Shown here piece after piece: positions 31,466 to 41,885 of a DNA stretch of 50,365 nucleotides. Under the pieces are notes generated by a model that saw nothing but the letters and a program-made list of their open reading frames with translations, did no database searches and had not been told where the DNA came from. A program made the translations under genes and the position numbers. How positions within the stretch are numbered: the stretch's first letter is position 1; each line of letters starts with the position of its first letter. The DNA comes from Mycobacterium gastri (GTDB taxonomy: Bacteria; Actinomycetota; Actinomycetes; Mycobacteriales; Mycobacteriaceae): positions 1 through 50,365 of the forward strand of contig NZ_LQOX01000117.1 of the NCBI RefSeq assembly GCF_002102175.1. Reading direction: 5' to 3'.

Positions 31466-32824
31466 GTGCAGCGACGAATCATGGGCATCGAGACCGAGTT
31501 CGGTGTCACCTGCACCTTCCACGGCCATCGTCGGCTCAGCCCCGACGAGGTCGCGCGCTACCTGTTCCGGCGGGTGGTGTCCTGGGGGCGCAGCTCCAAC
31601 GTTTTCCTGCGCAACGGCGCGCGCCTGTATCTCGACGTGGGCAGTCATCCCGAATACGCCACCGCCGAATGCGACAGCCTGGTACAGCTGGTCACCCACG
31701 ACCGGGCCGGCGAATGGGTGCTCGAGGACCTACTCATCGACGCCGAACAGCGCCTTGCCGACGAGGGCATCGGCGGCGACATCTACCTGTTCAAGAACAA
31801 CACCGATTCGGCGGGCAACTCCTACGGCTGCCACGAGAACTACCTCATCGTGCGGGCAGGCGAGTTCTCCCGGATCTCCGACGTGCTGCTGCCCTTCCTG
31901 GTCACCCGCCAAATGATCTGCGGGGCCGGCAAGGTGCTGCAGACCCCCAAGGCGGCCACCTTCTGCTTGAGCCAACGCGCCGAGCACATCTGGGAGGGCG
32001 TCTCCAGCGCCACCACCCGATCACGTCCGATCATCAACACCCGTGACGAGCCGCACGCCGACGCCGAGAAGTACCGGCGGCTGCACGTCATCGTCGGCGA
32101 CTCCAACATGTGTGAGACGACCACCATGGTGAAAGTGGGCACCGCTGCGCTGGTGCTGGAAATGATCGAAGCGGGGGTCGCCTTCCGTGATTTCTCCCTG
32201 GACAACCCGATCCGCGCCATCCGCGAGGTCAGCCACGACGTCACCGGCCGCCGGCCGGTGCGGCTGGCCGGCGGGCGCCAGGCCAGCGCGCTGGACATCC
32301 AGCGCGAGTATCACGCCCGCGCCGTTGACCACCTGCAAAACCGGGAACCCAATACGCAGATCGAGCAGGTCGTCGACCTGTGGGGGCGCCAGCTCGACGC
32401 GGTCGAGAGCCAGGATTTCGCCAAGGTGGACACCGAGATCGACTGGGTGATCAAGCGCAAGCTGTTCCAGCGCTACCAGGACCGCTACAACATGGAGCTG
32501 TCCGACCCCAAGATTGCCCAGCTGGACCTGGCCTACCACGACATCAAACGCGGGCGCGGTGTCTTCGATCTGCTGCAACGCAAGGGTCTGGCGGCACGAG
32601 TCACCACCGACGAGGAGATCGCCGACGCGGTCGACCACCCGCCGCAGACCACGCGCGCGCGGCTGCGCGGTGAGTTCATCAGCGCCGCGCAGGCCGCGGG
32701 ACGGGATTTCACCGTCGACTGGGTGCACCTCAAACTCAACGACCAGGCGCAGCGCACGGTGCTGTGCAAGGACCCGTTCCGTTCGGTCGACGAGCGGGTC
32801 AAACGGCTGATCGCGAGCATGTAA
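31466..32824 (+). CDS. pafA: Pup-protein ligase PafA
   Basis: Phosphorylates the C-terminal Glu of Pup with ATP and forms an isopeptide bond to substrate lysines. The 452 aa begin [15 protein letters not shown] (Glu9 and Glu11 in the metal/nucleotide site) and match Rv2097c along the full length, including [20 protein letters not shown] with the catalytic Asp, and [24 protein letters not shown]. The start is the GTG at 31466: the frame is open to 31223, but this upstream part overlaps the opposite-strand REP13E12 remnant and is not conserved. pafB follows after 10 bp. Confidence 0.96.
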   Translation: MQRRIMGIETEFGVTCTFHGHRRLSPDEVARYLFRRVVSWGRSSNVFLRNGARLYLDVGSHPEYATAECDSLVQLVTHDRAGEWVLEDLLIDAEQRLADEGIGGDIYLFKNNTDSAGNSYGCHENYLIVRAGEFSRISDVLLPFLVTRQMICGAGKVLQTPKAATFCLSQRAEHIWEGVSSATTRSRPIINTRDEPHADAEKYRRLHVIVGDSNMCETTTMVKVGTAALVLEMIEAGVAFRDFSLDNPIRAIREVSHDVTGRRPVRLAGGRQASALDIQREYHARAVDHLQNREPNTQIEQVVDLWGRQLDAVESQDFAKVDTEIDWVIKRKLFQRYQDRYNMELSDPKIAQLDLAYHDIKRGRGVFDLLQRKGLAARVTTDEEIADAVDHPPQTTRARLRGEFISAAQAAGRDFTVDWVHLKLNDQAQRTVLCKDPFRSVDERVKRLIASM

Positions 32825-32834
32825 TTCAAAGCTA

Positions 32835-33833
32835 ATGGCGACCTCGAAAGTCGAACGGCTGGTCAATCTCGTCATCGCGCTGCTGTCCACTCGCGGCTAC
32901 ATCACCGCCGAGAAGATCCGCGCCACCGTTGCGGGCTATGCCGACAGCCCGACCGCCGACGCGTTCTCCCGGATGTTCGAGCGCGACAAGAACGAACTGC
33001 GTGACCTCGGCATCCCGCTGGAGGTCGGCAAGGTGTCGAACCTGGACGCAGGCGAGGGCTACCGCATCAACCGCGACGCCTACGCGCTGCCGCCCGTCGA
33101 CCTGAACCCGGACGAGGCGACCGCCGTTGCCGTCGCCACCCAATTGTGGGAGTCGCCGGAACTGATCACCTTGACCCAGGGCGCGTTGCTCAAGCTGCGG
33201 GCCGCCGGAGTGGACGTCGATCCCTTGGACAGCGGGGCGCCGGTGACCATCGCCGCCCCGGCCGGGCTGACCGGGCTGCGCGGATCCGAACATGTGCTGG
33301 GAATCCTGTTGTCCGCCATCGACTCTCGGCAGGCGGTGCAGTTCCCGCATCGGTCGTCGCGGGCCGAGCCCTACACCACCCGCACGGTCGAACCGTGGGG
33401 GGTGGTCACCGAGCAGGGCCGTTGGTATCTCGTCGGCCATGACCGGGACCGCGACGCCACCCGCGTTTTCCGGCTGTCGCGGATCGGTGCGGAGATCACC
33501 CCGATCGGCCCGGTCGGTGCGGTCGCCGTGCCCGACGACGTCGACCTGCGTGGCATCGTGGCTGAGAAGGTCACCGAGGCGCCGACGGGTATGCGGGCCA
33601 CGGTCTGGGTCGCCGGCGGGCGGGCCACCGCGCTGCGCCGAGCCGGGCGACCCGTCGGGCCACGGAGACTGGCCGGTCGCGACGGCGACGTGATCGAACT
33701 CGACATCGGATCCAGTGACCGGCTGGCGCGCGAGATTGCCGGCTACGGAGCCGACGCGATCGTCTTGGAGCCGGCCGCCCTGCGCGACGACGTGTTGGCC
33801 CGATTACGTGCCCACGCCGAGGCAGCGCTATGA
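32835..33833 (+). CDS. pafB: transcriptional regulator PafB (WYL-domain)
   Basis: One half of the PafBC heterodimeric transcription activator that drives the LexA/RecA-independent DNA-damage response in mycobacteria. The 332 aa comprise an N-terminal winged helix-turn-helix (about 1-85: ERLVNLVIALLSTRGYITAEKIRATVAGY), a central WYL domain (about 145-225, VEPWGVVTEQGRWYLVGHDRDR) and a C-terminal WCX-type extension. Same length as Rv2096c. It overlaps pafC by 4 bp (ATGA), consistent with 1:1 production. The role in DNA repair, not in proteasome function, is known for the family. Confidence 0.95.
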   Translation: MATSKVERLVNLVIALLSTRGYITAEKIRATVAGYADSPTADAFSRMFERDKNELRDLGIPLEVGKVSNLDAGEGYRINRDAYALPPVDLNPDEATAVAVATQLWESPELITLTQGALLKLRAAGVDVDPLDSGAPVTIAAPAGLTGLRGSEHVLGILLSAIDSRQAVQFPHRSSRAEPYTTRTVEPWGVVTEQGRWYLVGHDRDRDATRVFRLSRIGAEITPIGPVGAVAVPDDVDLRGIVAEKVTEAPTGMRATVWVAGGRATALRRAGRPVGPRRLAGRDGDVIELDIGSSDRLAREIAGYGADAIVLEPAALRDDVLARLRAHAEAAL

Positions 33834-34807
33834 CTGCGGTGTCCACCCGGCTGGTGCGGCTGCTCAACATGGTGCCGTACTTCCAGGCCAACCCCCGGAT
33901 CACCCGCGCGGAGGCCGCCGCCGACCTCGGGGTGTCGGCCACGCAGCTCGAAGAGGATCTCAACCAGCTGTGGATGTGCGGGCTGCCCGGCTATTACCCG
34001 GGAGATCTGATCGACTTCGAGTTCTCCGGGGACACCATCGAGGTGACGTTCTCGGCGGGCATCGACCGGCCGTTGAAGCTGACGTCTCCGGAGGCCACCG
34101 GTCTGCTGGTGGCGCTGCGGGCGCTGGCGGACATTCCGGGCGTCGTCGATCCGCGGGCGGCCCGCAGCGCGATCGCCAAGATCTCGGCGGCGGCCGGCGC
34201 GGCCGGCGCGGCCGGCTATGACAGCACGGTTTCGGCCGCCGACCAGCCGGCGCCGGCCGAGCACGCGGCGGCGGCGACGGTGCGCGCCGCGGTGCGCGAC
34301 AAACGGGCGCTGAGCATTGACTATTACTCGGCGTCGCACGACACCCTCACCACCCGGACCGTCGATCCCATTCGGGTGCTGCTGATCGGCGGCCACAGCT
34401 ACCTGGAGGCCTGGTCGCGCGAGGCCGAAGGGGTTCGGCTGTTCCGGTTCGACCGGATCGTCGACACCTGGGAGCTGGACGAGCCGGCCGCGCCCCCGGA
34501 ACCGGCGCTGCAGGCGCCGCCGGACACGGCGCTGTTCGACGCGGATCCGTCGCTGCCGTCGGCGGCGCTGCGGGTGGCGCCGTCGGCGTCGTGGATGTTG
34601 GAGTACTACCCGATACGGGAGGTGCATGAGCTGCCCGATGGATCCTGTGAGGTGGCCATGACCTATGCCTCGGAGGAGTGGATGACTCGTCTGATGCTGG
34701 GCTTGGGCTCCGATGTGCGGGTGCTGGCGCCGGACTCGCTCACCCGGCGCGTGCGGGCGGCCGCGGAAGCCGCAGTGCAGGCCTACCGGGCCGCTGTGCA
34801 GGGGTGA
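33830..34807 (+). CDS. pafC: transcriptional regulator PafC (WYL-domain)
   Basis: Partner of PafB. The 325 aa have the N-terminal helix-turn-helix (TRLVRLLNMVPYFQANPRITRAEAAADLGVSATQLEEDLNQLW), a WYL domain (about 155-235, LSIDYYSASHDTLTTRTVDPIRVLLIGGHSYLEAWSREA) and a C-terminal WCX region. About nine residues longer than Rv2095c, explained by an Ala/Gly-rich linker with a small repeat (AGAAGAAG) at residues ~122-132 and a Pro-rich stretch near 224. Coupled to pafB by a 4-bp overlap. tatA begins 68 bp further on. Confidence 0.94.
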   Translation: MTAVSTRLVRLLNMVPYFQANPRITRAEAAADLGVSATQLEEDLNQLWMCGLPGYYPGDLIDFEFSGDTIEVTFSAGIDRPLKLTSPEATGLLVALRALADIPGVVDPRAARSAIAKISAAAGAAGAAGYDSTVSAADQPAPAEHAAAATVRAAVRDKRALSIDYYSASHDTLTTRTVDPIRVLLIGGHSYLEAWSREAEGVRLFRFDRIVDTWELDEPAAPPEPALQAPPDTALFDADPSLPSAALRVAPSASWMLEYYPIREVHELPDGSCEVAMTYASEEWMTRLMLGLGSDVRVLAPDSLTRRVRAAAEAAVQAYRAAVQG

Positions 34808-34875
34808 CGGCGCGGCCAGGCGGCTTGGCGGCTCTGCTGCGGTAGCATCGGGGTCAACGTCTGGAGGTAATCAAA

Positions 34876-35157
34876 GTGGGCAGTCTTAGTCCGTGGCACT
34901 GGGCGATCCTCGCTGTCGTGGTGATCGTGCTGTTCGGCGCCAAGAAGCTCCCCGATGCGGCGCGGTCGTTGGGCAAGTCAATGCGCATCTTCAAGTCCGA
35001 GATCCGGGAAATGCAGAGCGAGACCAAACCGCAAGCGCCTGCCATCGAAACGAACACGGCAACCAACACGGCAACCAACCCAACGCCGGTGCAGTCGCAG
35101 CGGGTCGAACCTCCGGCCAGTGCCGAGCCGGGTCACACCGAGGCGCGGCCGGCGTAG
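34876..35157 (+). CDS. tatA: Tat translocase subunit TatA
   Basis: Forms the pore-like component of the twin-arginine export system. 93 aa: single N-terminal membrane helix ([21 protein letters not shown], residues ~6-26), hinge FGAKKLP, amphipathic helix ([21 protein letters not shown]) and a disordered acidic/polar tail. The tail is about ten residues longer than in Rv2094c and carries a short Asn-Thr-Ala repeat ([17 protein letters not shown]). GTG start with a ggagg Shine-Dalgarno. tatC follows after 42 bp. Confidence 0.94.
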   Translation: MGSLSPWHWAILAVVVIVLFGAKKLPDAARSLGKSMRIFKSEIREMQSETKPQAPAIETNTATNTATNPTPVQSQRVEPPASAEPGHTEARPA

Positions 35158-36153
<996 letters not shown>

Positions 36154-36174
36154 CGATCGCATCAGGGCGGTGGT

Positions 36175-38913
36175 GTGACAGATCTGCCCGAGCTGGCCCG
36201 GTTCGCTGCTGAGCTGCCCTTTTCGCTCGACGACTTTCAGCAGCGGGCCTGTGCCGCTCTGGAACGCGGACACGGGGTCCTGGTGTGCGCGCCGACTGGG
36301 GCCGGCAAGACGGTGGTCGGCGAGTTCGCCGTGCACCTGGCCTTGGCGGGCGGCGGAAAATGCTTCTACACCACGCCTTTGAAGGCCCTGAGCAACCAGA
36401 AGCACACCGACTTGACGGCTCGCTACGGCCGCGACCGGATCGGACTGCTGACCGGAGACCTCTCCGTCAACGCCAATGCGCCCGTGGTGGTGATGACCAC
36501 CGAGGTGCTGCGCAACATGCTCTACGCTGATTCGCCTGCGCTGCAAGGACTTTCCCATGTGGTGATGGACGAGGTGCATTTTCTGGCCGACCGGATGCGG
36601 GGCCCGGTATGGGAAGAGGTCATCCTGCAACTGCCCGACGAGGTGCGGGTGGTCAGCCTGTCGGCGACGGTCAGCAACGCCGAAGAGTTCGGCGGCTGGA
36701 TCCAGACCGTGCGGGGTGACACCACGGTCGTCGTCGATGAGCACCGGCCGGTGCCGCTGTGGCAACACATTCTGGTGGGCAAGCGCCTCTTCGATCTGTT
36801 CGACTACGACGCCGACGCACAACGGCCGCGGGTCAACCCGGATTTGGTGCGCCACATCGCCCATCGCCGCGAGGCAGACCGGATGTCGGACTGGCGCAGT
36901 CCCCGCCGGCAGGCGGGAAGAGGCGACAACGGCCGGTCGCGTTTCTACCGGCCGCCCGCCCGGCCGGAGGTGATCACGAAACTGGACTCCGAGGGGTTGT
37001 TGCCGGCGATCACGTTCGTGTTCTCCCGGGCCGGTTGCGACGCCGCCGTCCAGCAGTGCCTGCGCTCCCCGTTGCGGCTCACCAGTGAGGAGGAACGCGC
37101 CCGCATCGCGGAGGTGATCGATCACCGCTGCGGCGACTTGGCCGACGCCGACCTGGCCGTACTCGGCTACTACGAGTGGCGCGAGGGGCTGCTGCGCGGT
37201 CTGGCCGCCCACCACGCCGGGATGCTGCCGGCCTTCCGGCACACCGTCGAGGAGCTGTTCGCCGCCGGCCTGGTCAAGGCGGTGTTCGCCACCGAAACGT
37301 TGGCACTGGGCATCAACATGCCGGCCCGCACGGTGGTGCTCGAGCGGCTGGTGAAGTTCAACGGTGAGCAGCACCTGCCCCTGACGCCGGGGGAGTACAC
37401 GCAGTTGACCGGCCGGGCCGGCCGGCGCGGTATCGACGTCGAGGGTCATGCCGTGGTGATCTGGCATCCCGCCGACAGCACCAGCGAGCCGGCCGAGGTG
37501 GCCGGCCTGGCATCCACCCGCACCTTTCCGCTGCGCAGCTCGTTCGTCCCGTCGTACAACATGACGATCAACCTGGTGCACCGGATGGGCCCGCAACAGG
37601 CGCACCGGCTGCTGGAGCAGTCATTCGCTCAATACCAGGCCGACCGGTCGGTCGTCGGACTGGTCCGCGGCATCGAGCGCGGCAAACGGATGCTCGACGA
37701 GATCGCCGCCGAACTCGGCGGCCCGGACGCGCCGATCCTCGACTATGCCCGGCTGCGTGCGCGGGTGTCGGAGCTGGAGCGCTCGCAGGCCCGCGCGTCC
37801 CGGTTGCAGCGCCGGCAGGACGCCAACGACGCGCTGGCCGCGCTGCGCAAGGGGGACATCATCACCATCACCCACGGCCGGCGCGGCGGGCTGGCGGTGG
37901 TATTGGAGTCCGCCCGCGACAGCGCCGACCCGCGGCCGCTGGTGCTGACCGAAAACCGCTGGGCCGGGCGCATTTCGTCGGCCGACTATTCGGGCGGGGT
38001 GCCGCCGGTCGGATCGATGACACTGCCCAAACGGGTCGAATACCGCCAGCCGCGGGTGCGCCGGGATCTGGCGTCGGCGCTACGCTCGGCCGCCGCGGGC
38101 CTGACCGCGCCGGCTGAACGCCGCGGCAAGAAACGCACCCATCATGACCCGGACCTGGAGTCGCTGCGCGAGCAACTGCGCCGCCACCCCTGCCACCGCC
38201 TTCCCGATGTCGAGGTTCAGGTTCGCCAGGCGGAGCGCTATCTGCGCATCGAACGGGACAATGCGCAGCTGCAGCGCAAGGTGGCCGCCGCCACCAACTC
38301 GTTGGCGCGCACCTTCGACCGGATTGTGGGTCTGCTCACCGAGCGTGGGTTCATCCATGGACCGCCGACCGACCCCCAGGTCACCGACGACGGCCGGTTG
38401 CTGGCACGCATCTACAGCGAAAGCGACCTGTTGGTGGCCGAGTGTCTGCGGACCGGCGCCTGGGCGGACTTGAAGCCGCCCGAGTTGGCGGCGGTCGTCT
38501 CGGCGGTGCTCTACGAATCGCGCGGTGGTGACGGGCCGGGTACGTCGTCGGGGGCAGAGGCGCCGACACCGCGGTTGCGCCAGGCGCTGGGCCAGACCGC
38601 GCGGCTGTCGGCGGAGCTGCGTGCCGATGAGCAGACGCACCGGATCAGCCAGAGCAGGGAACCCGACGACGGCTTCGTCAACGTCATCTATCGGTGGGCA
38701 CGCACGGGTGACCTGGCGGCGGCATTGGCTGCCGCCGATGCCACCGGTAGCGGTTCTCCTTTGCTTGCAGGTGATTTCGTGCGCTGGTGCCGGCAGGTGC
38801 TCGACCTGCTGGACCAGGTGCGCAACGCCGCCCCGGACCCCGAAGTGCGCGCTGTCGCCAAGCGCGCCATCAACGACATCCGGCGCGGCGTCGTCGCAGT
38901 TGACGCCGGGTAG
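36175..38913 (+). CDS. helY: DEAD/DExH superfamily 2 RNA helicase HelY
   Basis: Mtr4/Ski2-like ATP-dependent helicase, 912 aa, close to Rv2092c (906). RecA-like domain 1 has Walker A APTGAGKT (~37-44), TTPLKALSNQK (Ia), DEVH (motif II, VVMDEVHFLAD) and LSATVSN (III). Domain 2 has FSRAGCDAA, AAHHAGMLPAFRHTVEELF, FATETLALGINMPARTVV and the motif VI TGRAGRRGID. The remaining ~480 residues form winged-helix, ratchet and helical-bundle parts typical of Ski2-like enzymes. RNA turnover is the likely function but unproven. GTG start. Confidence 0.94.
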   Translation: MTDLPELARFAAELPFSLDDFQQRACAALERGHGVLVCAPTGAGKTVVGEFAVHLALAGGGKCFYTTPLKALSNQKHTDLTARYGRDRIGLLTGDLSVNANAPVVVMTTEVLRNMLYADSPALQGLSHVVMDEVHFLADRMRGPVWEEVILQLPDEVRVVSLSATVSNAEEFGGWIQTVRGDTTVVVDEHRPVPLWQHILVGKRLFDLFDYDADAQRPRVNPDLVRHIAHRREADRMSDWRSPRRQAGRGDNGRSRFYRPPARPEVITKLDSEGLLPAITFVFSRAGCDAAVQQCLRSPLRLTSEEERARIAEVIDHRCGDLADADLAVLGYYEWREGLLRGLAAHHAGMLPAFRHTVEELFAAGLVKAVFATETLALGINMPARTVVLERLVKFNGEQHLPLTPGEYTQLTGRAGRRGIDVEGHAVVIWHPADSTSEPAEVAGLASTRTFPLRSSFVPSYNMTINLVHRMGPQQAHRLLEQSFAQYQADRSVVGLVRGIERGKRMLDEIAAELGGPDAPILDYARLRARVSELERSQARASRLQRRQDANDALAALRKGDIITITHGRRGGLAVVLESARDSADPRPLVLTENRWAGRISSADYSGGVPPVGSMTLPKRVEYRQPRVRRDLASALRSAAAGLTAPAERRGKKRTHHDPDLESLREQLRRHPCHRLPDVEVQVRQAERYLRIERDNAQLQRKVAAATNSLARTFDRIVGLLTERGFIHGPPTDPQVTDDGRLLARIYSESDLLVAECLRTGAWADLKPPELAAVVSAVLYESRGGDGPGTSSGAEAPTPRLRQALGQTARLSAELRADEQTHRISQSREPDDGFVNVIYRWARTGDLAAALAAADATGSGSPLLAGDFVRWCRQVLDLLDQVRNAAPDPEVRAVAKRAINDIRRGVVAVDAG

Positions 38914-38970
38914 GCTGGGCCGAAGCTACGGTTATGTCCGGAATGTGACCGCAGGGAAACAGGAGATGCG

Positions 38971-39732
38971 ATGAGCGGACCGCAGGGATCAGACCCCAGA
39001 CAATCGTGGCAACCGCCCGGGCAGGGCGATCATTCCTCGGACCCGACCGCGACCGGGTCACCTTGGCAGCAGCAGCCGAGCCAGGATGCCACGTGGCAGG
39101 TTCCGGCTTACACACCCGCCGAGTATCCGCAGTACCAACAGCCGGTGGACCCGGCGTATCCGCAGCAGTATCCGCAGTCCACGCCCGGCTACGGGCAGCC
39201 CGACTTCGGTTCACAGGCCACCCAGGTCGGTCCTACTCCGCAATACGCGCAGCCAGGGCAGTACGGGGCGCCGCAGTACGGCCAGCCGGCCCAGTACGGT
39301 CAGCCGGGTCAATACGTACCGCCGGGCCAATATGGCCAGCCGGGCCAATATCCCGGGCAATACGCTCCCTACGACCAGGCGGCCAAGGGCTCCAAGCGTT
39401 CGATGGCGGTCATCGGCGGTGTCGTCGGCGTGATCGCGGTGCTCATCATCGGCGTCGTCTTGGTGCTCGGGTTTTGGGAGCCCGGGTTTTTCGTCACCAC
39501 CAAACTGGACGTCAATAAGGCGAACGCCGGCGTCCAGCAGATCCTGACCGACGAGACCAACGGCTACGGCGCCAAGAACGTCAAAGACGTCAAGTGCAAC
39601 AACGGGGTCAATCCCACCGTCAAGAAGGGCGCAACGTTCGACTGCAGCGTCAGTATCGATGGCGCGTCCAAGCGCGTGACGGTGACGTTCCAGGACAACA
39701 AGGGCACCTACGAGGTCGGCCGGCCGCAGTAG
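38971..39732 (+). CDS. DUF4333 membrane protein with Gln/Pro/Tyr-rich N-terminus (Rv2091c-like)
   Basis: A 253-aa bitopic protein. The first ~140 residues are low complexity, rich in Gln, Pro, Tyr and Gly, with imperfect [18 protein letters not shown] repeats; one membrane helix follows ([25 protein letters not shown]); the exported C-terminal domain (~178-253, ending [16 protein letters not shown]) has two Cys in VKCNNG and FDCSV that could form a disulfide and fits DUF4333. Function unknown. H37Rv has a similar protein here. Convergent with the exonuclease gene (3-bp gap). Start 38971 is preceded by caggaga. Confidence 0.9.
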   Translation: MSGPQGSDPRQSWQPPGQGDHSSDPTATGSPWQQQPSQDATWQVPAYTPAEYPQYQQPVDPAYPQQYPQSTPGYGQPDFGSQATQVGPTPQYAQPGQYGAPQYGQPAQYGQPGQYVPPGQYGQPGQYPGQYAPYDQAAKGSKRSMAVIGGVVGVIAVLIIGVVLVLGFWEPGFFVTTKLDVNKANAGVQQILTDETNGYGAKNVKDVKCNNGVNPTVKKGATFDCSVSIDGASKRVTVTFQDNKGTYEVGRPQ

Positions 39733-39735
39733 CTG

Positions 39736-40692
39736 TCACGACGGGAGTTCGTCCAGCGCCTTCTGCAGTCGCCCGATCGATGACCCGACGCCGAATCGCG
39801 TCGCCAGCTCGGCGGTGCGCGCCGGGTCGGCGGCGGCCAGCGGTAGTGAGTCGGTGGGCGTTGAAAGCTTGACCGGTGCGTCGGTGGCCACCCGCACCAC
39901 CGAACCGGCGGCCTCGATATAGGCCTGCGCGCCAAGCAGTTTCGTTCGTAAGCCGTTGGCCATCCCCGACTTGGGATCGTGTACGGCCGCCAGGATCTGA
40001 TCCAGCGAGCCGTGCTGTGCCAGCAGGGCGGACGCCGTCTTCTCACCGACGCCGGGCACTCCGGGCAATCCGTCGGAGGGGTCGCCGCGCAGCAGCGCCA
40101 GTTCGGCGTAGGCCGATCCGGCCCGATCCGTCGGCAAGCCATAGCGTTCGGCGACCTCGGCGGGCCCGAACAAGGTGGCCTTGGACAACCCGCGACCGAG
40201 GTAAAGCACCCGAACCGAGACCGGCTCGTCGGTCACCAGCTGCAGCAGGTCGCGGTCGCCACTGACGACGACCACCGGATCGTGGCGTTCCCGCGCCGCC
40301 AGCGTGCCCACCACGTCGTCGGCCTCAAAGCCCGGTGCCCCGGCCGTCGGGATCCCGAACGCATCGAGCAGCTCCATGATCATGTCGACCTGAGGGGTCA
40401 GCTCGTCGGGCACCTCCTCGACGTCGGGCTGGCCGGCGGGCTCCGCTTCAGCGACGCGGTGCGCCTTGTAGGACGGGATGAGGTCTACCCGGAACTGTGG
40501 CCGCCAATCCAGGTCCAGGCACACGACCAGCCGGCTGGGCCGCTGCTGGGTGATCACCACCGCCATGGAGTCGAAAAATCCGCGCACGGCGTTGACCGGG
40601 CGACCGTCCGGCGCGGTGATCGACGATGGCACGCCGAAGTACGAGCGGAACCACATGCTGGCGCCGTCCAGTAACAGCAGGGGTGCGGGCAT
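39736..40692 (-). CDS. 5'-3' exonuclease (FEN/PolA N-terminal-like, Rv2090-like)
   Basis: A stand-alone 5' nuclease resembling the N-terminal domain of DNA polymerase I. From Met at 40692 it is about 318 aa: [18 protein letters not shown] with the first catalytic Asp, [16 protein letters not shown], the helical-arch region [13 protein letters not shown], the acidic motif [25 protein letters not shown], and the helix-hairpin-helix [14 protein letters not shown] with the GDPSDGLPG metal-binding loop. The start at 40692 ([10 protein letters not shown]) keeps the family N-terminus; upstream starts at 40701 and 40740 are possible but overlap the pepE start region. Likely role: flap or primer removal in repair or replication. 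Confidence 0.88.
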   Translation of the reverse strand: MPAPLLLLDGASMWFRSYFGVPSSITAPDGRPVNAVRGFFDSMAVVITQQRPSRLVVCLDLDWRPQFRVDLIPSYKAHRVAEAEPAGQPDVEEVPDELTPQVDMIMELLDAFGIPTAGAPGFEADDVVGTLAARERHDPVVVVSGDRDLLQLVTDEPVSVRVLYLGRGLSKATLFGPAEVAERYGLPTDRAGSAYAELALLRGDPSDGLPGVPGVGEKTASALLAQHGSLDQILAAVHDPKSGMANGLRTKLLGAQAYIEAAGSVVRVATDAPVKLSTPTDSLPLAAADPARTAELATRFGVGSSIGRLQKALDELPS

Positions 40693-40738
40693 GCGAGCCA
40701 TCCTGCCAGGCCGGCCAGCCGCGGTTAGCCTGGCTGCC

Positions 40739-41857
40739 ATGGACTCTCGCCGATTCGATGCCGCCGTTTACGCGCGACGTTTGGCAGCGGCGGCAGCCGC
40801 GGCCGCCGACGCCGGCCTGGCCGGTCTGGTGATCACCCCGGGCTATGACCTGCGCTACCTGATCGGCTCGCGGGCGGAGACGTTCGAGCGGCTTACCGCG
40901 CTGGTGCTGCCGGCTTCCGGTGAGCCAACCATTGTCGTGCCGCGGCTGGAGCTGGCCACTTTCGCGGAGTCTGCCGATGCTCTGGGGCTACGCGTGCGGA
41001 CCTGGGTCGACGGCGACGATCCCTACCGACTGGTGGCGGCCGCGTTGGGCGACGGCCAAGCGAGTGCGGTCTGCGATTCCATGCCGGCGCTGCATCTGCT
41101 GCCGCTGGCCGAAGCGCTGGGCGCGCTGCCGGTTTTGGCCACTGATGTGCTGCGCACGCTGCGAATGGTCAAGGAGAAGGCGGAGATTGACGCGCTGCGA
41201 CGGGCGGGTGCGGCCATCGACCGGGTGCACGCCCGGGTGCCGGAGTTCCTGATGCCGGGCCGCACCGAGGCCGAGGTCGCCGCCGACATCGCCGAAGCGA
41301 TTGTCGCCGAAGGACATTCGCAGGTGGCGTTCGTCATCGTCGGATCCGGCCCGCACGGCGCCGACCCGCATCACCGGTTTTCGGATCGCACACTGCAGGT
41401 CGGTGACATCGTCGTCGTCGACATCGGTGGGACCGTCGAGCCCGGATACCATTCCGACTGCACCCGCACCTACAGCATCGGCGAACCTGATCCGGCTGTG
41501 GCACAACACTATTCGATATTGCAGCGGGCCCAGCGCGCCGCCGTAGACGCGGTGCGTCCGGGGGTGACGGCGGCGCGGGTGGATGCCGCGGCCCGTGACC
41601 TGCTGGCCGAGGCCGGATTGGCCGAGCATTTCGTGCACCGCACCGGACACGGCATCGGATTGAGCGTGCACGAAGAGCCCTACATCGTGGCCGGCAACGA
41701 CTTGCCGCTGGCCGCGGGCATGGCGTTTTCCATCGAGCCAGGCATCTATTTCCCGGACCGCTGGGGGGCGCGCATCGAGGACATCGTCGTCGTCACCGCC
41801 GACGGCGCGCTGTCGGTCAACAACCGGCCGCACTCGTTGGTGGTGGTGCCGGTTTGA
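40739..41857 (+). CDS. pepE: Xaa-Pro dipeptidase-like peptidase PepE (M24 family)
   Basis: A 372-aa metallopeptidase of the pita-bread fold, matching Rv2089c. The N-terminal creatinase-like domain (to about 140) precedes the catalytic domain with the metal ligands: VVDIGG (Asp in [23 protein letters not shown]), [15 protein letters not shown] (His), SIEPGIYF (Glu) and IEDIVVVT (Glu). All five ligands are present. Cleaves proline-containing peptides in the cytosol by family analogy. ATG 40739 is divergent from the exonuclease with a short gap, so promoters may overlap. Confidence 0.93.
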   Translation: MDSRRFDAAVYARRLAAAAAAAADAGLAGLVITPGYDLRYLIGSRAETFERLTALVLPASGEPTIVVPRLELATFAESADALGLRVRTWVDGDDPYRLVAAALGDGQASAVCDSMPALHLLPLAEALGALPVLATDVLRTLRMVKEKAEIDALRRAGAAIDRVHARVPEFLMPGRTEAEVAADIAEAIVAEGHSQVAFVIVGSGPHGADPHHRFSDRTLQVGDIVVVDIGGTVEPGYHSDCTRTYSIGEPDPAVAQHYSILQRAQRAAVDAVRPGVTAARVDAAARDLLAEAGLAEHFVHRTGHGIGLSVHEEPYIVAGNDLPLAAGMAFSIEPGIYFPDRWGARIEDIVVVTADGALSVNNRPHSLVVVPV

Positions 41858-41885
41858 TGTCACTGGCGCCGGGTAGGTTGGCGTC